Below are positions 26,161 to 34,590 of a stretch of 64,000 bases of DNA, in pieces. A program made the translations under genes and the position numbers. Location of the stretch: assembly GCF_018736065.1 (NCBI RefSeq), contig NZ_CP076130.1:258001-322000 (forward strand). The letters run 5' to 3'. This DNA comes from Flammeovirga kamogawensis (GTDB lineage: Bacteria > Bacteroidota > Bacteroidia > Cytophagales > Flammeovirgaceae). Below the pieces are notes generated by a model. That model searched no databases. It worked only from the letters and a program-made list of their open reading frames with translations, and was not told the DNA's origin. Every line of letters begins with the position of its first letter. The stretch's first letter is position 1.

Positions 26161-26196
26161 ACACCCTGCTAATACATTATTAGCAGGGTGTTTTTT
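26161..26196. terminator. Strong bidirectional terminator after the GH81 gene
   Basis: Perfect 14-bp stem ACACCCTGCTAATA / TATTAGCAGGGTGT with a three-base-range loop and TTTTTT on the plus strand; it also faces the minus-strand barrel gene. Confidence 0.9.
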
Positions 26197-26215
26197 ATTT
26201 TTATAAATAGTTTTT

Positions 26216-26920
26216 TTACAAGAAGATGGATATACCAGTTCTAACAGTATTACCATAGTTTTGTGACGTTGTCACAGTGGTAGTCCACTGTAAGTTTTTA
26301 CTAATTGTGACATACGATCCTAACTCAAAAGAAAGGTCTGTACCAGAATTTCTAAAGTCAGGAAGCTGAATTGCTGGGGTAGCTCTAATGAAAAACTTAT
26401 CGTTTATTTGAATAGGAGTTACCACTTGAAAACTCATACCGTGTTGTACAGCTCCTTTAAAATTAGATCTATACTGATAAGAAATGATTGGAAAGAATTG
26501 CACTTTTTCCCATGCCATAACTCCAAGAAGTACACCAGGACTAATCATCCACATATCATCGGTTCCACCAGGTGCAATAACATCTACACTAGCACCCCAA
26601 GTACCCATTACTTTATCATATTGCTTGTTCACCACATGGAATACTCTTAATCGAGCATTTTCTATATTTACCTTGCCTGTATTGTTGTCATACATAACAG
26701 GTAATTCACCAACAATCATTGTTCTACCATCTGCTGATGCTTTATCAATTGAAAATCTCATACCAGCACCATTATCAGATAACTCACCCTCTGCCATCAC
26801 AGATGTATAAAGGTTGGTTGGTTTAGCATTATCAATTTCAGGAGTTGTATCTTGAGCTGTAACTGTAAATGATACTATCGATAACATTGCAATTGCAATT
26901 GATTTATATAACTTTTTCAT
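26216..26920 (-). CDS. Outer-membrane beta-barrel protein
   Basis: 234-aa exported protein with signal peptide (about 1-22, ending VTAQ). The mature part is a series of amphipathic strands (for example MWMISPGVLLGVMAW, FFPIISYQYRSNF, MSFQVVTPIQI, FFIRATPAIQLPDF) and it ends with a hydrophobic strand and terminal Phe-Leu (TGISIFL), the usual end of an outer-membrane barrel recognised by BAM. The family is not certain. It starts 33 bases after the stop of the C45-type hydrolase gene and is probably co-transcribed with it, so it may let the hydrolase's substrate or product cross the outer membrane. Confidence 0.75.
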   Translation of the reverse strand: MKKLYKSIAIAMLSIVSFTVTAQDTTPEIDNAKPTNLYTSVMAEGELSDNGAGMRFSIDKASADGRTMIVGELPVMYDNNTGKVNIENARLRVFHVVNKQYDKVMGTWGASVDVIAPGGTDDMWMISPGVLLGVMAWEKVQFFPIISYQYRSNFKGAVQHGMSFQVVTPIQINDKFFIRATPAIQLPDFRNSGTDLSFELGSYVTISKNLQWTTTVTTSQNYGNTVRTGISIFL

Positions 26921-26953
26921 TTTTATATTTGTTAGATCTATTTATTAATGGAA

Positions 26954-28099
26954 CTACTTACTATTTGTATTTGTATTTAACTCGATTTTAGTATACTCTA
27001 CAAATCGAGGATTGTCTGGAGTGATATAAGCAACACCATTTGCTACATCAAAAATCATTGTTTGTACTGTTACAAATGTGGATTCGGGAGCATCTTTAGA
27101 AATATTGATAGGGCGAACACTAAACACATGTTGCATTGCTCCTACAGTTAATTCAGGTGAATATTTTAAGAAAGAACGAGCAGCTTCTTCTCTTGCAAAA
27201 GTATTTGATGTATAACTGTTAGCAGTGTAGATATCAAATTTCTTTAGTATTGCATCTTTAGTAGCTTGCGTGTGGTTTGCACTATAGCTACCTCTATCAT
27301 CGTGATTAGCTACTTCCATACGGTCTTCAAAAAGTCGGACAGCATAGTGATTACCTTGGTCATCAGCAATCGTAAAATTAATAGGTGATGGCGTTCCAAA
27401 GCCTTTTATTTTTTCTAAGAATTCATCAGCCGATTTACATTGTACAGCCATGGCAAAAACCGCATCGGTAGAGACAATATTATCTTTCCCTAGAGTAGTA
27501 CCTGATTCCAAATCTATGATTGTATTAAGAACAATGCCTACATGTTCGCCCATTCCTTGAAAGTGAGCTCCATCTGTAGGAATAAATAAAGAATTTTTGG
27601 TTCTAATCATCACAGTAGGAGCACCTTCTAGAAAATCAATACCCATATCGTTGTTCTGACCAACAATACCATTATTAAAAGCCATTGATGTGCAACCTTT
27701 TAATGCTTGCTTAATTTTTATTTTCCCATATTCAGAAACTTCTACATCAACATAGCTTGCTTCAGCAAATAATTGAACAACATCTACTCCTCTCAATTTT
27801 GCTTGTATTTCCATCATTGCCACATATTCTGGAGCAATTTTTCTATTGTTTTCTACTACGGCAGCATATTGTTCTAGAACCTCTGAAGGAACAGTATCTC
27901 TATCAATTTTAGAAAGGTATTCTGCAAGTTCATAATCAGTCTTATCAGTAAAGTCAATAACTTCTACAGTTGTTTGTACAGGTTGGCGTTGTGCATTAAA
28001 GTAGTCTAGGTTATCTCCAGCAACTTGAGCATTAGAATATTTTACACCAACAATTAACATTAATATGGATAAGGCGAGAGATAAAATAAATTTTTTCAT
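26954..28099 (-). CDS. Exported C45-type Ntn hydrolase (acyl-CoA:6-APA acyltransferase-like)
   Basis: 381-aa exported protein: signal peptide (about 1-24), helical pro-region, then G-C136-T-S-M-A, which looks like the autocleavage site and N-terminal nucleophile of the C45 / carcinine hydrolase / isopenicillin N acyltransferase group. The segment after Cys136 shows GIVGQNNDMG (the conserved QNxD-type region) and later IADDQGNHYAVRL, as in that group. After cleavage the new N-terminal Cys would act on an amide bond of an N-acyl compound such as a beta-lactam, an acyl amino acid or beta-alanyl amide. Operon partner is the barrel gene downstream. Substrate unknown. Confidence 0.78.
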   Translation of the reverse strand: MKKFILSLALSILMLIVGVKYSNAQVAGDNLDYFNAQRQPVQTTVEVIDFTDKTDYELAEYLSKIDRDTVPSEVLEQYAAVVENNRKIAPEYVAMMEIQAKLRGVDVVQLFAEASYVDVEVSEYGKIKIKQALKGCTSMAFNNGIVGQNNDMGIDFLEGAPTVMIRTKNSLFIPTDGAHFQGMGEHVGIVLNTIIDLESGTTLGKDNIVSTDAVFAMAVQCKSADEFLEKIKGFGTPSPINFTIADDQGNHYAVRLFEDRMEVANHDDRGSYSANHTQATKDAILKKFDIYTANSYTSNTFAREEAARSFLKYSPELTVGAMQHVFSVRPINISKDAPESTFVTVQTMIFDVANGVAYITPDNPRFVEYTKIELNTNTNSK

Positions 28100-28246
28100 G
28101 ATATTTTTTAAATTTTTGATTCATTATTCGTTTCACTAAGAGAAGTGAAAACAGGTAAAAGAATCCCTATCATGTTAACTTATATTGGCACTTTAATTAA
28201 TGCTTTACAATAGGGTTTGGCAACTCTGTTAGTTTTTGATCAAAAA

Positions 28247-28296
28247 AAATAGCTTAGATAAAAAGGAGGCTATACTCTTTTCTATCCAAGCTATTT
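28247..28296 (-). terminator. Long terminator hairpin, now serving the IS4 transposase
   Basis: Arms 28247-28268 and 28275-28296 pair at 21 of 22 positions (two G-U) around a 6-base loop. On the minus strand the 3' arm runs into eight Us (28242-28249). The outer nine bases of the arm (AAGCTATTT, 28288-28296) are the target duplication of the adjacent IS. Confidence 0.85.
28288..28296. repeat. Left target-site duplication (AAGCTATTT)
   Basis: Nine bases directly outside the left terminal inverted repeat; the identical nine bases occur at 29456-29464 directly outside the right one. Confidence 0.9.
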
Positions 28297-29370
28297 CTAA
28301 GTACATGACAAAAATCGATTAGCTACAAAATTATAATCATTAGTATCCTTCTTCATCAATTCATTTGAAATATATTCTAAGCCATATTTGAAAAAACTTT
28401 TAGCTCTTCTACCATGTTTTAAAACTCGTATTTCTTTCACCTTTTGATGGAGATAAATGCCCATATTATAAGACCATACAAATGATAAAGCAATGATATA
28501 TAGTAGTTTATTGATCCTGCTGTAGTGAATTAAATGGGTATCTTCCAAATTAAATCCTGAAGATTTAAATGCTTTGAACATTGTTTCGATTTGCCATCTA
28601 TTCTTGTACATTTCAAAACTTTGATCTGTTTTATTGTAGGATGCAATCATTAAAAATTTAAGTACTCCTTTCTCATAATATTTCATACCTGAAAAATACA
28701 CAAGGGTATTGTTGATACTAACAATTGAAGGGTGGAAATAAGGTGTATTCAACTTTTGGGATCTTAAAATCCAATGCCCTTTAATTACTCTTTTCCCTTT
28801 TAATGTAATATCAAAGTTATCTCTAAATCGAATAAAAAAAGGTATTTGATGAGCTATTAAATAATCCCACCATCTGCCACCAATAAATTCTCTATCAGCA
28901 GTAATATACTCAATACATGATAGATCAAAAAGAAGATGAAATCTATCAAAAAGTTCTATCCTTTCAGCTTCACTAGAATTTCCTCTTTTATCACCTAAGA
29001 TGGTCCACAAAATTGGAAGACCTACACCATGATAAATCACACTTAAATACAAAATATTGATATTCAGTTGTCCAAATTTCCAATTTGTACGATCTAACGA
29101 TAATCGTAATGGGCCTTGAATTGGTAACATCTCTAATAAAAGCTTTGAAAATAGAGTTTCATCTAGTTCAAATTCTGAGAAAAAACGTTGAATTCTTCGA
29201 AGCTTAGATTCAAGTTTTGCAGAGGATGAAAATCCTTGTGATAATCTATTAAAATTAACAGTCTGTACTTTCAAAAGGCTTAGAATTAAGCAACAAAGAC
29301 AAGTTAACCTTGCCTTATTAAGCGTTAATGTTTTTGATAAAATATCAAATAATGGTGTATATTCGTTCAT
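28297..29370 (-). CDS. IS4-family DDE transposase
   Basis: 357-aa RNase-H-fold transposase. Catalytic residues are visible as D93 (LSLDRTNWKFG), D159 (TADREFIGG) and E262 in Y-x2-R-x3-E-x6-K (YKNRWQIETMFKAFK), an exact match of the IS4-family YREK signature. The frame is intact and of normal length. The last codons and the TAG stop are encoded by the left inverted repeat, so the gene runs to the very edge of the element and its transcript ends in the host terminator next to it. Confidence 0.95.
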   Translation of the reverse strand: MNEYTPLFDILSKTLTLNKARLTCLCCLILSLLKVQTVNFNRLSQGFSSSAKLESKLRRIQRFFSEFELDETLFSKLLLEMLPIQGPLRLSLDRTNWKFGQLNINILYLSVIYHGVGLPILWTILGDKRGNSSEAERIELFDRFHLLFDLSCIEYITADREFIGGRWWDYLIAHQIPFFIRFRDNFDITLKGKRVIKGHWILRSQKLNTPYFHPSIVSINNTLVYFSGMKYYEKGVLKFLMIASYNKTDQSFEMYKNRWQIETMFKAFKSSGFNLEDTHLIHYSRINKLLYIIALSFVWSYNMGIYLHQKVKEIRVLKHGRRAKSFFKYGLEYISNELMKKDTNDYNFVANRFLSCT

Positions 29371-29455
29371 GCTAATCAGGTTTAGTTCAATTTTTTGTGT
29401 GGTAACTCAAAATTAAACATTTTATCTGATTAGCTTTTTTTTGTCATGTACTTAG
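28297..29455 (-). mobile_element. Complete IS4-family insertion sequence, 1159 bp
   Basis: Perfect 18-bp terminal inverted repeats CTAAGTACATGACAAAAA (28297-28314) and its complement (29438-29455), flanked by 9-bp direct repeats AAGCTATTT, enclosing a single intact transposase gene. Nine-base duplications are common in the IS4 family. Identical repeats and an intact gene suggest a recent insertion. It sits between the VOC-protein gene and that gene's terminator. Confidence 0.95.
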
Positions 29456-29464
29456 AAGCTATTT
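29456..29464. repeat. Right target-site duplication (AAGCTATTT)
   Basis: Second copy of the nine-base target, directly after the right inverted repeat of the IS4 element. Confidence 0.9.
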
Positions 29465-29501
29465 AAGTAAATATTTTAGACGTAGTTTAAATAAACGTGT
29501 T

Positions 29502-29924
29502 TTATTCTACAGAGAATAACCCGACTCTATTGCCTTCAGAATCAATAATAATTGCAATATATCCAGCATCAACATCTTTAGAACCAGTTTCTATCTTCGT
29601 TTTACCAAGTTCAATCTTACCTCCACATTTTTCTACCTTATGGAGTACGTTCTGAATATTCGGGTTTGCATTTATATAAACCATTGTTCCATTTGTAGAA
29701 GGCTTATTCTTTTTAGATTGAGATAAAACTCCTGTTACTCTATTTGATTTTGCTTGAGGAACCTTTGGATCGAATGGAAAGAACGCCGCCTCTTCTTCTC
29801 CATCAACTCTTTTAATCATAGAAATTTCTAAGATTGATTCGTAGAATTGTTGTGCTCTGTCAAGGTTTTGAACTGCAATTTCAAACCAAGTTATTACGTT
29901 GTTTTCTAAATTAATCTTTTCCAT
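29502..29924 (-). CDS. VOC (glyoxalase/bleomycin-resistance-type) protein
   Basis: 140-aa single vicinal-oxygen-chelate domain. It starts with the typical VITWFEIAVQNLDRAQQFYESILEI strand-helix unit and has the second beta-alpha-beta unit with NVLHKVEKCGGKIELGKTKIE and ends IDSEGNRVGLFSVE. Proteins of this VOC subtype are small dimeric metalloenzymes or ligand-binding proteins; the family alone does not tell the substrate. A perfect CRP-type site lies about 95 bases upstream, directly after the end of the Crp/Fnr-type gene, so this gene may be a target of that regulator. Its original terminator is now separated from it by the IS4 insertion (28297-29455). Confidence 0.88.
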   Translation of the reverse strand: MEKINLENNVITWFEIAVQNLDRAQQFYESILEISMIKRVDGEEEAAFFPFDPKVPQAKSNRVTGVLSQSKKNKPSTNGTMVYINANPNIQNVLHKVEKCGGKIELGKTKIETGSKDVDAGYIAIIIDSEGNRVGLFSVE

Positions 29925-30018
29925 TTATATAGTATTTTATAATTGATATGTTCATAAAACAGTTTTGTTTTATACTGAATTAATACTGCAAATATCACTA
30001 GTATAAATGAAGTCAACC

Positions 30019-30034
30019 TGTGACAAACGTCACA
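30019..30034. promoter_or_regulatory. Crp/Fnr-type palindrome TGTGA-N6-TCACA
   Basis: TGTGACAAACGTCACA, a perfect CRP-consensus inverted repeat, lies between the Crp/Fnr-type gene and the VOC gene, both minus strand. A GATATTTG element (29989-29996 on the minus strand) would place the site's centre near -44 of the VOC promoter, the usual position for a class II activator. Confidence 0.6.
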
Positions 30035-30036
30035 AT

Positions 30037-30609
30037 CTACGATTCCATTCTTCTTTTTCGTATTCTGCTAAGCGTTTCTCTAGAGACACCTATAAAAGAG
30101 GAAAGTTGAGATAAAGAGACCCTGAGTATAAGGTTTGGGTAATTTTTTTCTATGTATTCTAATCTTTCTTGAGGGCTATAAAGACTAAATAGATTTAAAA
30201 ATTCTTCTTGTTTTGTGGCAAAAACTCTTAAACAGTTTCTACCAAGATCTTCAATTTCTTTATTTTCTTTAGCCAGTTCAAATAGAAGCTTTTTATCAAA
30301 TACTATAGTTGATAAAGAACTACATGCACTGATATTGAATTTAGATTTTTCGCCTGTTCCAAAACTATTTACGTTTGTCGCAATTTCATTTTCGAAAAAA
30401 AAGCCTGTGTTTTTTACTACACCATCTACTTCGTAATAGCTTTTACAAAAGCCATCTACAATGTAAAAAAGAGCATTACATACTTCTCCTTCTTTAAGCA
30501 GCATGTCATTTTTAGCATATGTTTTAAGGGTTAAAGCACTTTGTAATTCTTCCCAACTTTTAGTCGAAAAATCATTAAGTGATTGAATATAATTTAGTAA
30601 TTCATCCAT
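30037..30609 (-). CDS. Crp/Fnr-family transcriptional regulator
   Basis: 190-aa regulator with an N-terminal cyclic-nucleotide-binding-type beta-roll (about 20-120; contains LLKEGEVCNALFYIVDGFCKSYY) and a C-terminal helix-turn-helix (about 165-186, SLSQLSSFIGVSRETLSRIRKR), a form common in Bacteroidota. The cNMP phosphate-binding RxS-type Arg is not obvious, so the inducer is likely not cAMP; there are no FNR-type clustered cysteines either. It starts 32 bases after the DUF5996 gene on the same strand, and a perfect CRP-like palindrome lies just past its stop, in front of the VOC gene, the best candidate target visible here. Confidence 0.88.
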   Translation of the reverse strand: MDELLNYIQSLNDFSTKSWEELQSALTLKTYAKNDMLLKEGEVCNALFYIVDGFCKSYYEVDGVVKNTGFFFENEIATNVNSFGTGEKSKFNISACSSLSTIVFDKKLLFELAKENKEIEDLGRNCLRVFATKQEEFLNLFSLYSPQERLEYIEKNYPNLILRVSLSQLSSFIGVSRETLSRIRKRRMES

Positions 30610-30641
30610 AAGGATATTTATAAAAAATCTGACTGAAATTC

Positions 30642-31574
30642 TTATTTATTAAATTTTGTTCTTTCTAATTCATTCCTTTCCCAATTTGCAGTGTTTGCTG
30701 CAGCTTCATAAGTTGTCTGTAAAAAGGAATAAAGCATTTCTTCTGGGTTCTCAGCTTTTATAACATCTTCATATTTTAAGAAAAATTCTCCCATTTCTGT
30801 ACTATAAAAAGCGTCACTTGGTAAAACTTTTTGTTCTCCAAATGTTGGTGCACTAGGGTAAGCATAGGCATAAAATGCAGGAGAAGGAAATCCCTCAGAT
30901 CCAGGCCAAAAACCAGCACTACTTACTTCTTTCGAATAGGCTTCTTGCATAACTTTTTGAGGCATGTTTGGCATCTGACCTTGGTGTAATGGAGCATCTT
31001 TACCAGAGAAACGAGTTACAGCTAAATCAAATGCACCCCAGAATAAGTGTACAGGACTACATTTTCCTATAAAATCACTTCTAAAATCAGCAAAAACACT
31101 ATTTACTTTTACCATAGCTTTCCATAGATCATTTGCTACTTTAGGATCGTAAGATTTATTTGTAGTGTTTTCTTTAAATGGAATGGCCACCTCTAATTCG
31201 TTTGGGCTACCATGTATGGTTACATCAATCCCTAAGTTATCTAATTCATCAAATAATAGCGTATAAAATTTAGCTACTGTCATAGGTTTTAATGCTATAC
31301 TCACCGTTGTTTTACCTGTACATTCAATAAACAGCTTATTTTGTTCAAAGTCAAAATCAATTTGAAAAACCTTACCTTGATATGGAATACTTTGGGTAGT
31401 ATATCCATGAGAGGAAATATATAAAGTGGTATGCCATGAATGGTTTTGCCAAGGCATAGTTTTTAATCTTATTTTACCAACAATCTGAATCCATTGATGA
31501 AGGGTAGCAAGAGTGTCTTTCATCTCGTTAAAGTTTAAGACTGGCCACTTGTTTTTATTAATTTCTGATGACAT
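30642..31574 (-). CDS. DUF5996 family protein
   Basis: 310-aa cytoplasmic protein of the DUF5996 family, recognised by WPVLNFNEMKDTLATLHQWIQIVGKIRL at the start, MPWQNHSWHTTLYIS, and the VHLFWGAFDLAVTRFSG and AGFWPGSEGFPSPAFYAYAYP blocks. The conserved His, Trp and Tyr residues suggest an enzyme or ligand-binding fold, but no function is established to my knowledge. I chose ATG 31574 (MSSEINKNKWP), which starts at the conserved region; a start at 31640 would add 22 unconserved residues. It is followed 32 bases later by the Crp/Fnr-type gene. Confidence 0.82.
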   Translation of the reverse strand: MSSEINKNKWPVLNFNEMKDTLATLHQWIQIVGKIRLKTMPWQNHSWHTTLYISSHGYTTQSIPYQGKVFQIDFDFEQNKLFIECTGKTTVSIALKPMTVAKFYTLLFDELDNLGIDVTIHGSPNELEVAIPFKENTTNKSYDPKVANDLWKAMVKVNSVFADFRSDFIGKCSPVHLFWGAFDLAVTRFSGKDAPLHQGQMPNMPQKVMQEAYSKEVSSAGFWPGSEGFPSPAFYAYAYPSAPTFGEQKVLPSDAFYSTEMGEFFLKYEDVIKAENPEEMLYSFLQTTYEAAANTANWERNELERTKFNK

Positions 31575-31717
31575 TTTTCTTGGGTTAATGGATAGATGAT
31601 TTCGGGTTATGCTATTCTTATTCTTGTAGAAGAAAAGCATTTATAAAAGTTACCATAAATTCTTTACTAAGAAAAGATAAATTGGTTTTTACTTGATATC
31701 GTTAATAGGTTAGAAGT

Positions 31718-31752
31718 AGAAAGCCGTTAATGTTGAAATCAACGACTTTATT
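31718..31752 (-). terminator. Weak hairpin after the DUF434 gene
   Basis: On the minus strand AAAGTCGTTGAT / ATTAACGGCTTT pairs with wobble bases, without a long U-run. Confidence 0.35.
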
Positions 31753-31797
31753 TTTTATTAATGTGATGTGAACCTAAATGAGTTTTTCAATTGTAGC

Positions 31798-32508
31798 TTA
31801 TACAGTAATTGTATTTGCCTCTTTTATATAGTTTTCAATAATAAATGCCCCAAGGTTAGACCATTTATTAGCGTTGTCAATAATCCAACCATCTGATGAA
31901 ACTACAATGTGTTCACTTTTAGCAAGTACTTTATCAGGGTCAAAAACAAGTTCAACTTCCCATGGGAAATTATACGTTTTACTTAATTCTAATAACCTTG
32001 TTTTTAAAGAACCACTATTAGAAACTGGTTGATCAAAATACCATTTTACAGTACTAATATTCAACTCATTTAATACATTACCTATTAAGCACAATGCCTC
32101 TTCGGTTTTTGTAACTCGTTTATAAGTACCATGTACACTAGAAATATCTCTATATAAACCATCTCTAGCTTTAAAAATATAAGCACCCGACAAAGCATTT
32201 TCTAATAAAATCAATAGATTAAAACCATCTATTTCTATTGCTTTCCCTTTTAAGTCAGCACACTCAATTTCTGTTGTCGAACGATCAGTTACTTTATTAT
32301 GATTACAACTAATTCTAGAGAGGGCATCATGCTGCCTTTTATTTAATCTGTATTTATGCCCCACTAATTGTAGTGTAGAACTCTCAGGATAACCTCTTGT
32401 AAGTAAATAGCAAAGATCATCGGTGGCTTCTTTAATAACGTCAATCCATTTTGTTGAGAAGAGTGTATCATCATTAGATTGTTTTCCTCTATTTCTAGTT
32501 GTACTCAA
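31798..32508 (-). CDS. DUF434 / DUF5616 domain protein
   Basis: 236-aa protein matching the DUF434 (N-terminal, about 20-75: ATDDLCYLLTRGYPESSTLQLVGHKYRLNKRQHDAL) plus DUF5616 (about 85-225) arrangement. The second half, with IDGFNLLILLENAL and FDPDKVL / SSDGWIID segments, has conserved acidic residues in a PIN- or Toprim-like order, compatible with a nuclease-like fold, but this is inference. It has no signal peptide. It is the first gene of a minus-strand group (DUF434, DUF5996, Crp/Fnr, VOC), although the gap to the next gene is 223 bases, so co-transcription is not certain. It is divergent from the second sulfatase gene. Confidence 0.78.
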   Translation of the reverse strand: MSTTRNRGKQSNDDTLFSTKWIDVIKEATDDLCYLLTRGYPESSTLQLVGHKYRLNKRQHDALSRISCNHNKVTDRSTTEIECADLKGKAIEIDGFNLLILLENALSGAYIFKARDGLYRDISSVHGTYKRVTKTEEALCLIGNVLNELNISTVKWYFDQPVSNSGSLKTRLLELSKTYNFPWEVELVFDPDKVLAKSEHIVVSSDGWIIDNANKWSNLGAFIIENYIKEANTITV

Positions 32509-32761
32509 GTGCTTAGTAGTTTATTTGATTTAGGTATTTTTTCTTGATAGAAGTTCTATGCTTATCAAATTTAATAGAATTGTATTTTGTATCACTTACT
32601 AAGTACATATAATTTAGGTTGCAAGGCAATCAATTTGATATATAGAGAGAATGTGGCTTTTTACTAAGATGTTCTTTTTCGTAAGTCAAATGTTGTTTTA
32701 TAAAAATCTGTTAAAAAGAACTACCGTTAAACTAGCTATCAACAAAAAAAACACTTTGATT

Positions 32762-34381
32762 ATGAAAACAAATCTATTCACATTATTAGCAGTATTAGTT
32801 GGCTTATCAGCCTTCGGACAAAATAAAGCAACTAAAAAATTAAAAGGAAGTAAGCCAAATATTATCATGATTGTTTCTGACGATACAGGTTGGGGCGATT
32901 TCGGATCTTATGGCGGTGGCGAAGGTAGAGGAATGGCTACTCCTAACTTTGATAGAATGGACCAAGAAGGAATGCAATTCTGGGATTTTTACGGTCAGCC
33001 ATCTTGTACACCGGGTAGAGCAGCAATGCAAACAGGTAGAATTCCAAACCGATCGGGTATGACAACAGTTGCTTTTCAGGGGCAAGGCGGTGGTTTAGCT
33101 CATGGAGAAATAACAATAGCCGATGTGCTTAAAAGTGGTGGTTATAACACTTACTTTGCAGGTAAATGGCACTTAGGTGAGTCTGATTATGCAATGCCTA
33201 CGGCACATGGTTACGATAAAATGGAAAGTGTAATTCTTTATCACTTAAATGCGTATACTTATACAATGAAGTCGTTCCACCCAGGTATGACGGACGAACA
33301 AATAGCGTTCTATAAAAAAGCAACTACAGGTATTTTAGAGGGTGAAGCAGGGCAACCTGTTAGAGAAATCTCTAAGGTAACAGAAGAAAATTTACCTGAA
33401 TTAGATGTAATGATGACAGATAATGTGATCAAACAATTAGATACTTATGCTAAAGACAAAGATAAGCCATTCTTTATGAGTGTAAACTTTGCGAAAAATC
33501 ATCAACCAAATATACCAGGTAAAGATTTTGTAGGTAAATCTGCTGCAAAAACTAAATATGCAGATGCTGTTTGTGAATTAGATCATCACGTAGGTCAAAT
33601 TTTAGATGAAGTTGAGCGTTTAGGAATATCAGAAAATACATTAATCTTATTTACTGTAGATAATGGTGCGTGGCAAGATGTTTACCCAGATGCAGGTTAC
33701 ACTCCTTTTAGAGGAACTAAAGGAACAGATAGAGAAGCGGGTTCTAGAGTGCCAGCTTACGCAATGTGGAAAGGAGTAATAGAGCCGGGTGCAGATAATT
33801 ACAATATTGTTGGAGGGTTAGATTACTTAGCCACTTTTGCAAACCTTGCAGGTGTAGAAGTACCAACTGAAGATAGAGATGGTAAACCAACAGTTTTTGA
33901 TAGTTACGATATGACTCCTTTATTAACTGGTGATAATGATGCCTTTAAAAGAGATACATGGTTCTACTTCACAGAACAAGAATTGTCTCCTGGAGCAGTA
34001 AGAGTTGGACGTTGGAAAGCAACTTTTAATTTAAGAGGTGACAATGGTGCTGTAGCAGGATCAACAGATAGTCCTAACCAATCTTTAGGATGGACTGGCC
34101 CTGAAAAATATGCAGCAACAACACCTGCAATCTATGATTTATGGTCTGATCCTCAAGAACGTTATGATGTGTTCATGACATCATTTACTGAAAACACTTG
34201 GACGTTGCCTATTTTTATTAAAGAGATGACAAAATTACAATCAACGTATGAAAAATATCCTCCTCGTCCAGTTCAATCTGAGGCATATGATGGAGTAATG
34301 ACAATAAAAAGATTTAATGATTTACGAAAAATAAACACCGAATTGAAAAAAGAAGGTGCTGATTTCGAAATCAAGAAATAA
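32762..34381 (+). CDS. Secreted arylsulfatase (S1 family) with canonical C-T-P-G-R motif
   Basis: 539-aa sulfatase. Signal peptide (about 1-20, ending AFGQ), so periplasmic or secreted rather than lipid-anchored. The metal-binding strand ends SDDTGWGDFGSYG, the formylglycine motif is C82-T-P-G-R86, followed by AAMQTGR, then FAGKWHLGE, NFAKNHQPN and FTVDNGAWQD, covering the expected nucleophile, sulfate- and Ca2+-binding residues. I chose ATG 32762 because an in-frame ATG at 32651 would put 37 non-signal residues before the signal peptide. Unlike the lipoprotein sulfatase at 9130 it has the standard motif. A formylglycine-generating or anaerobic maturase is not in this window. Substrate is probably a sulfated algal polysaccharide or oligosaccharide, but nothing fixes it. 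Confidence 0.92.
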   Translation: MKTNLFTLLAVLVGLSAFGQNKATKKLKGSKPNIIMIVSDDTGWGDFGSYGGGEGRGMATPNFDRMDQEGMQFWDFYGQPSCTPGRAAMQTGRIPNRSGMTTVAFQGQGGGLAHGEITIADVLKSGGYNTYFAGKWHLGESDYAMPTAHGYDKMESVILYHLNAYTYTMKSFHPGMTDEQIAFYKKATTGILEGEAGQPVREISKVTEENLPELDVMMTDNVIKQLDTYAKDKDKPFFMSVNFAKNHQPNIPGKDFVGKSAAKTKYADAVCELDHHVGQILDEVERLGISENTLILFTVDNGAWQDVYPDAGYTPFRGTKGTDREAGSRVPAYAMWKGVIEPGADNYNIVGGLDYLATFANLAGVEVPTEDRDGKPTVFDSYDMTPLLTGDNDAFKRDTWFYFTEQELSPGAVRVGRWKATFNLRGDNGAVAGSTDSPNQSLGWTGPEKYAATTPAIYDLWSDPQERYDVFMTSFTENTWTLPIFIKEMTKLQSTYEKYPPRPVQSEAYDGVMTIKRFNDLRKINTELKKEGADFEIKK

Positions 34382-34408
34382 CAATAACCTATTTAAATTT
34401 ATAGTATT

Positions 34409-34442
34409 AGCTGTTGATCTTTTTAAGGTCAACGGCTTTTTT
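34409..34442 (+). terminator. Terminator after the second sulfatase
   Basis: AGCTGTTGATC / GGTCAACGGCT stem (with G-U pairs) followed by TTTTTT. Confidence 0.85.
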
Positions 34443-34590
34443 AATGTTCAAGAGTTTTGAAATAGGACCTCATAATTATTGTATTAATCAAAAGTCCATA
34501 CCCTTGAACTTTTTGTCCATTTGATTAAGCATTTGATTATTGAAATTTGTAGAAGACAAAACAAAAAGACACCTAATAATCAAATCAATC

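Noticed and set aside
26272-26286. TGTGA-N5-TCACA palindrome resembling a CRP site
   Set aside because: It lies inside the coding region of the barrel gene and has a five-base spacer rather than six, so it is probably a coincidence.
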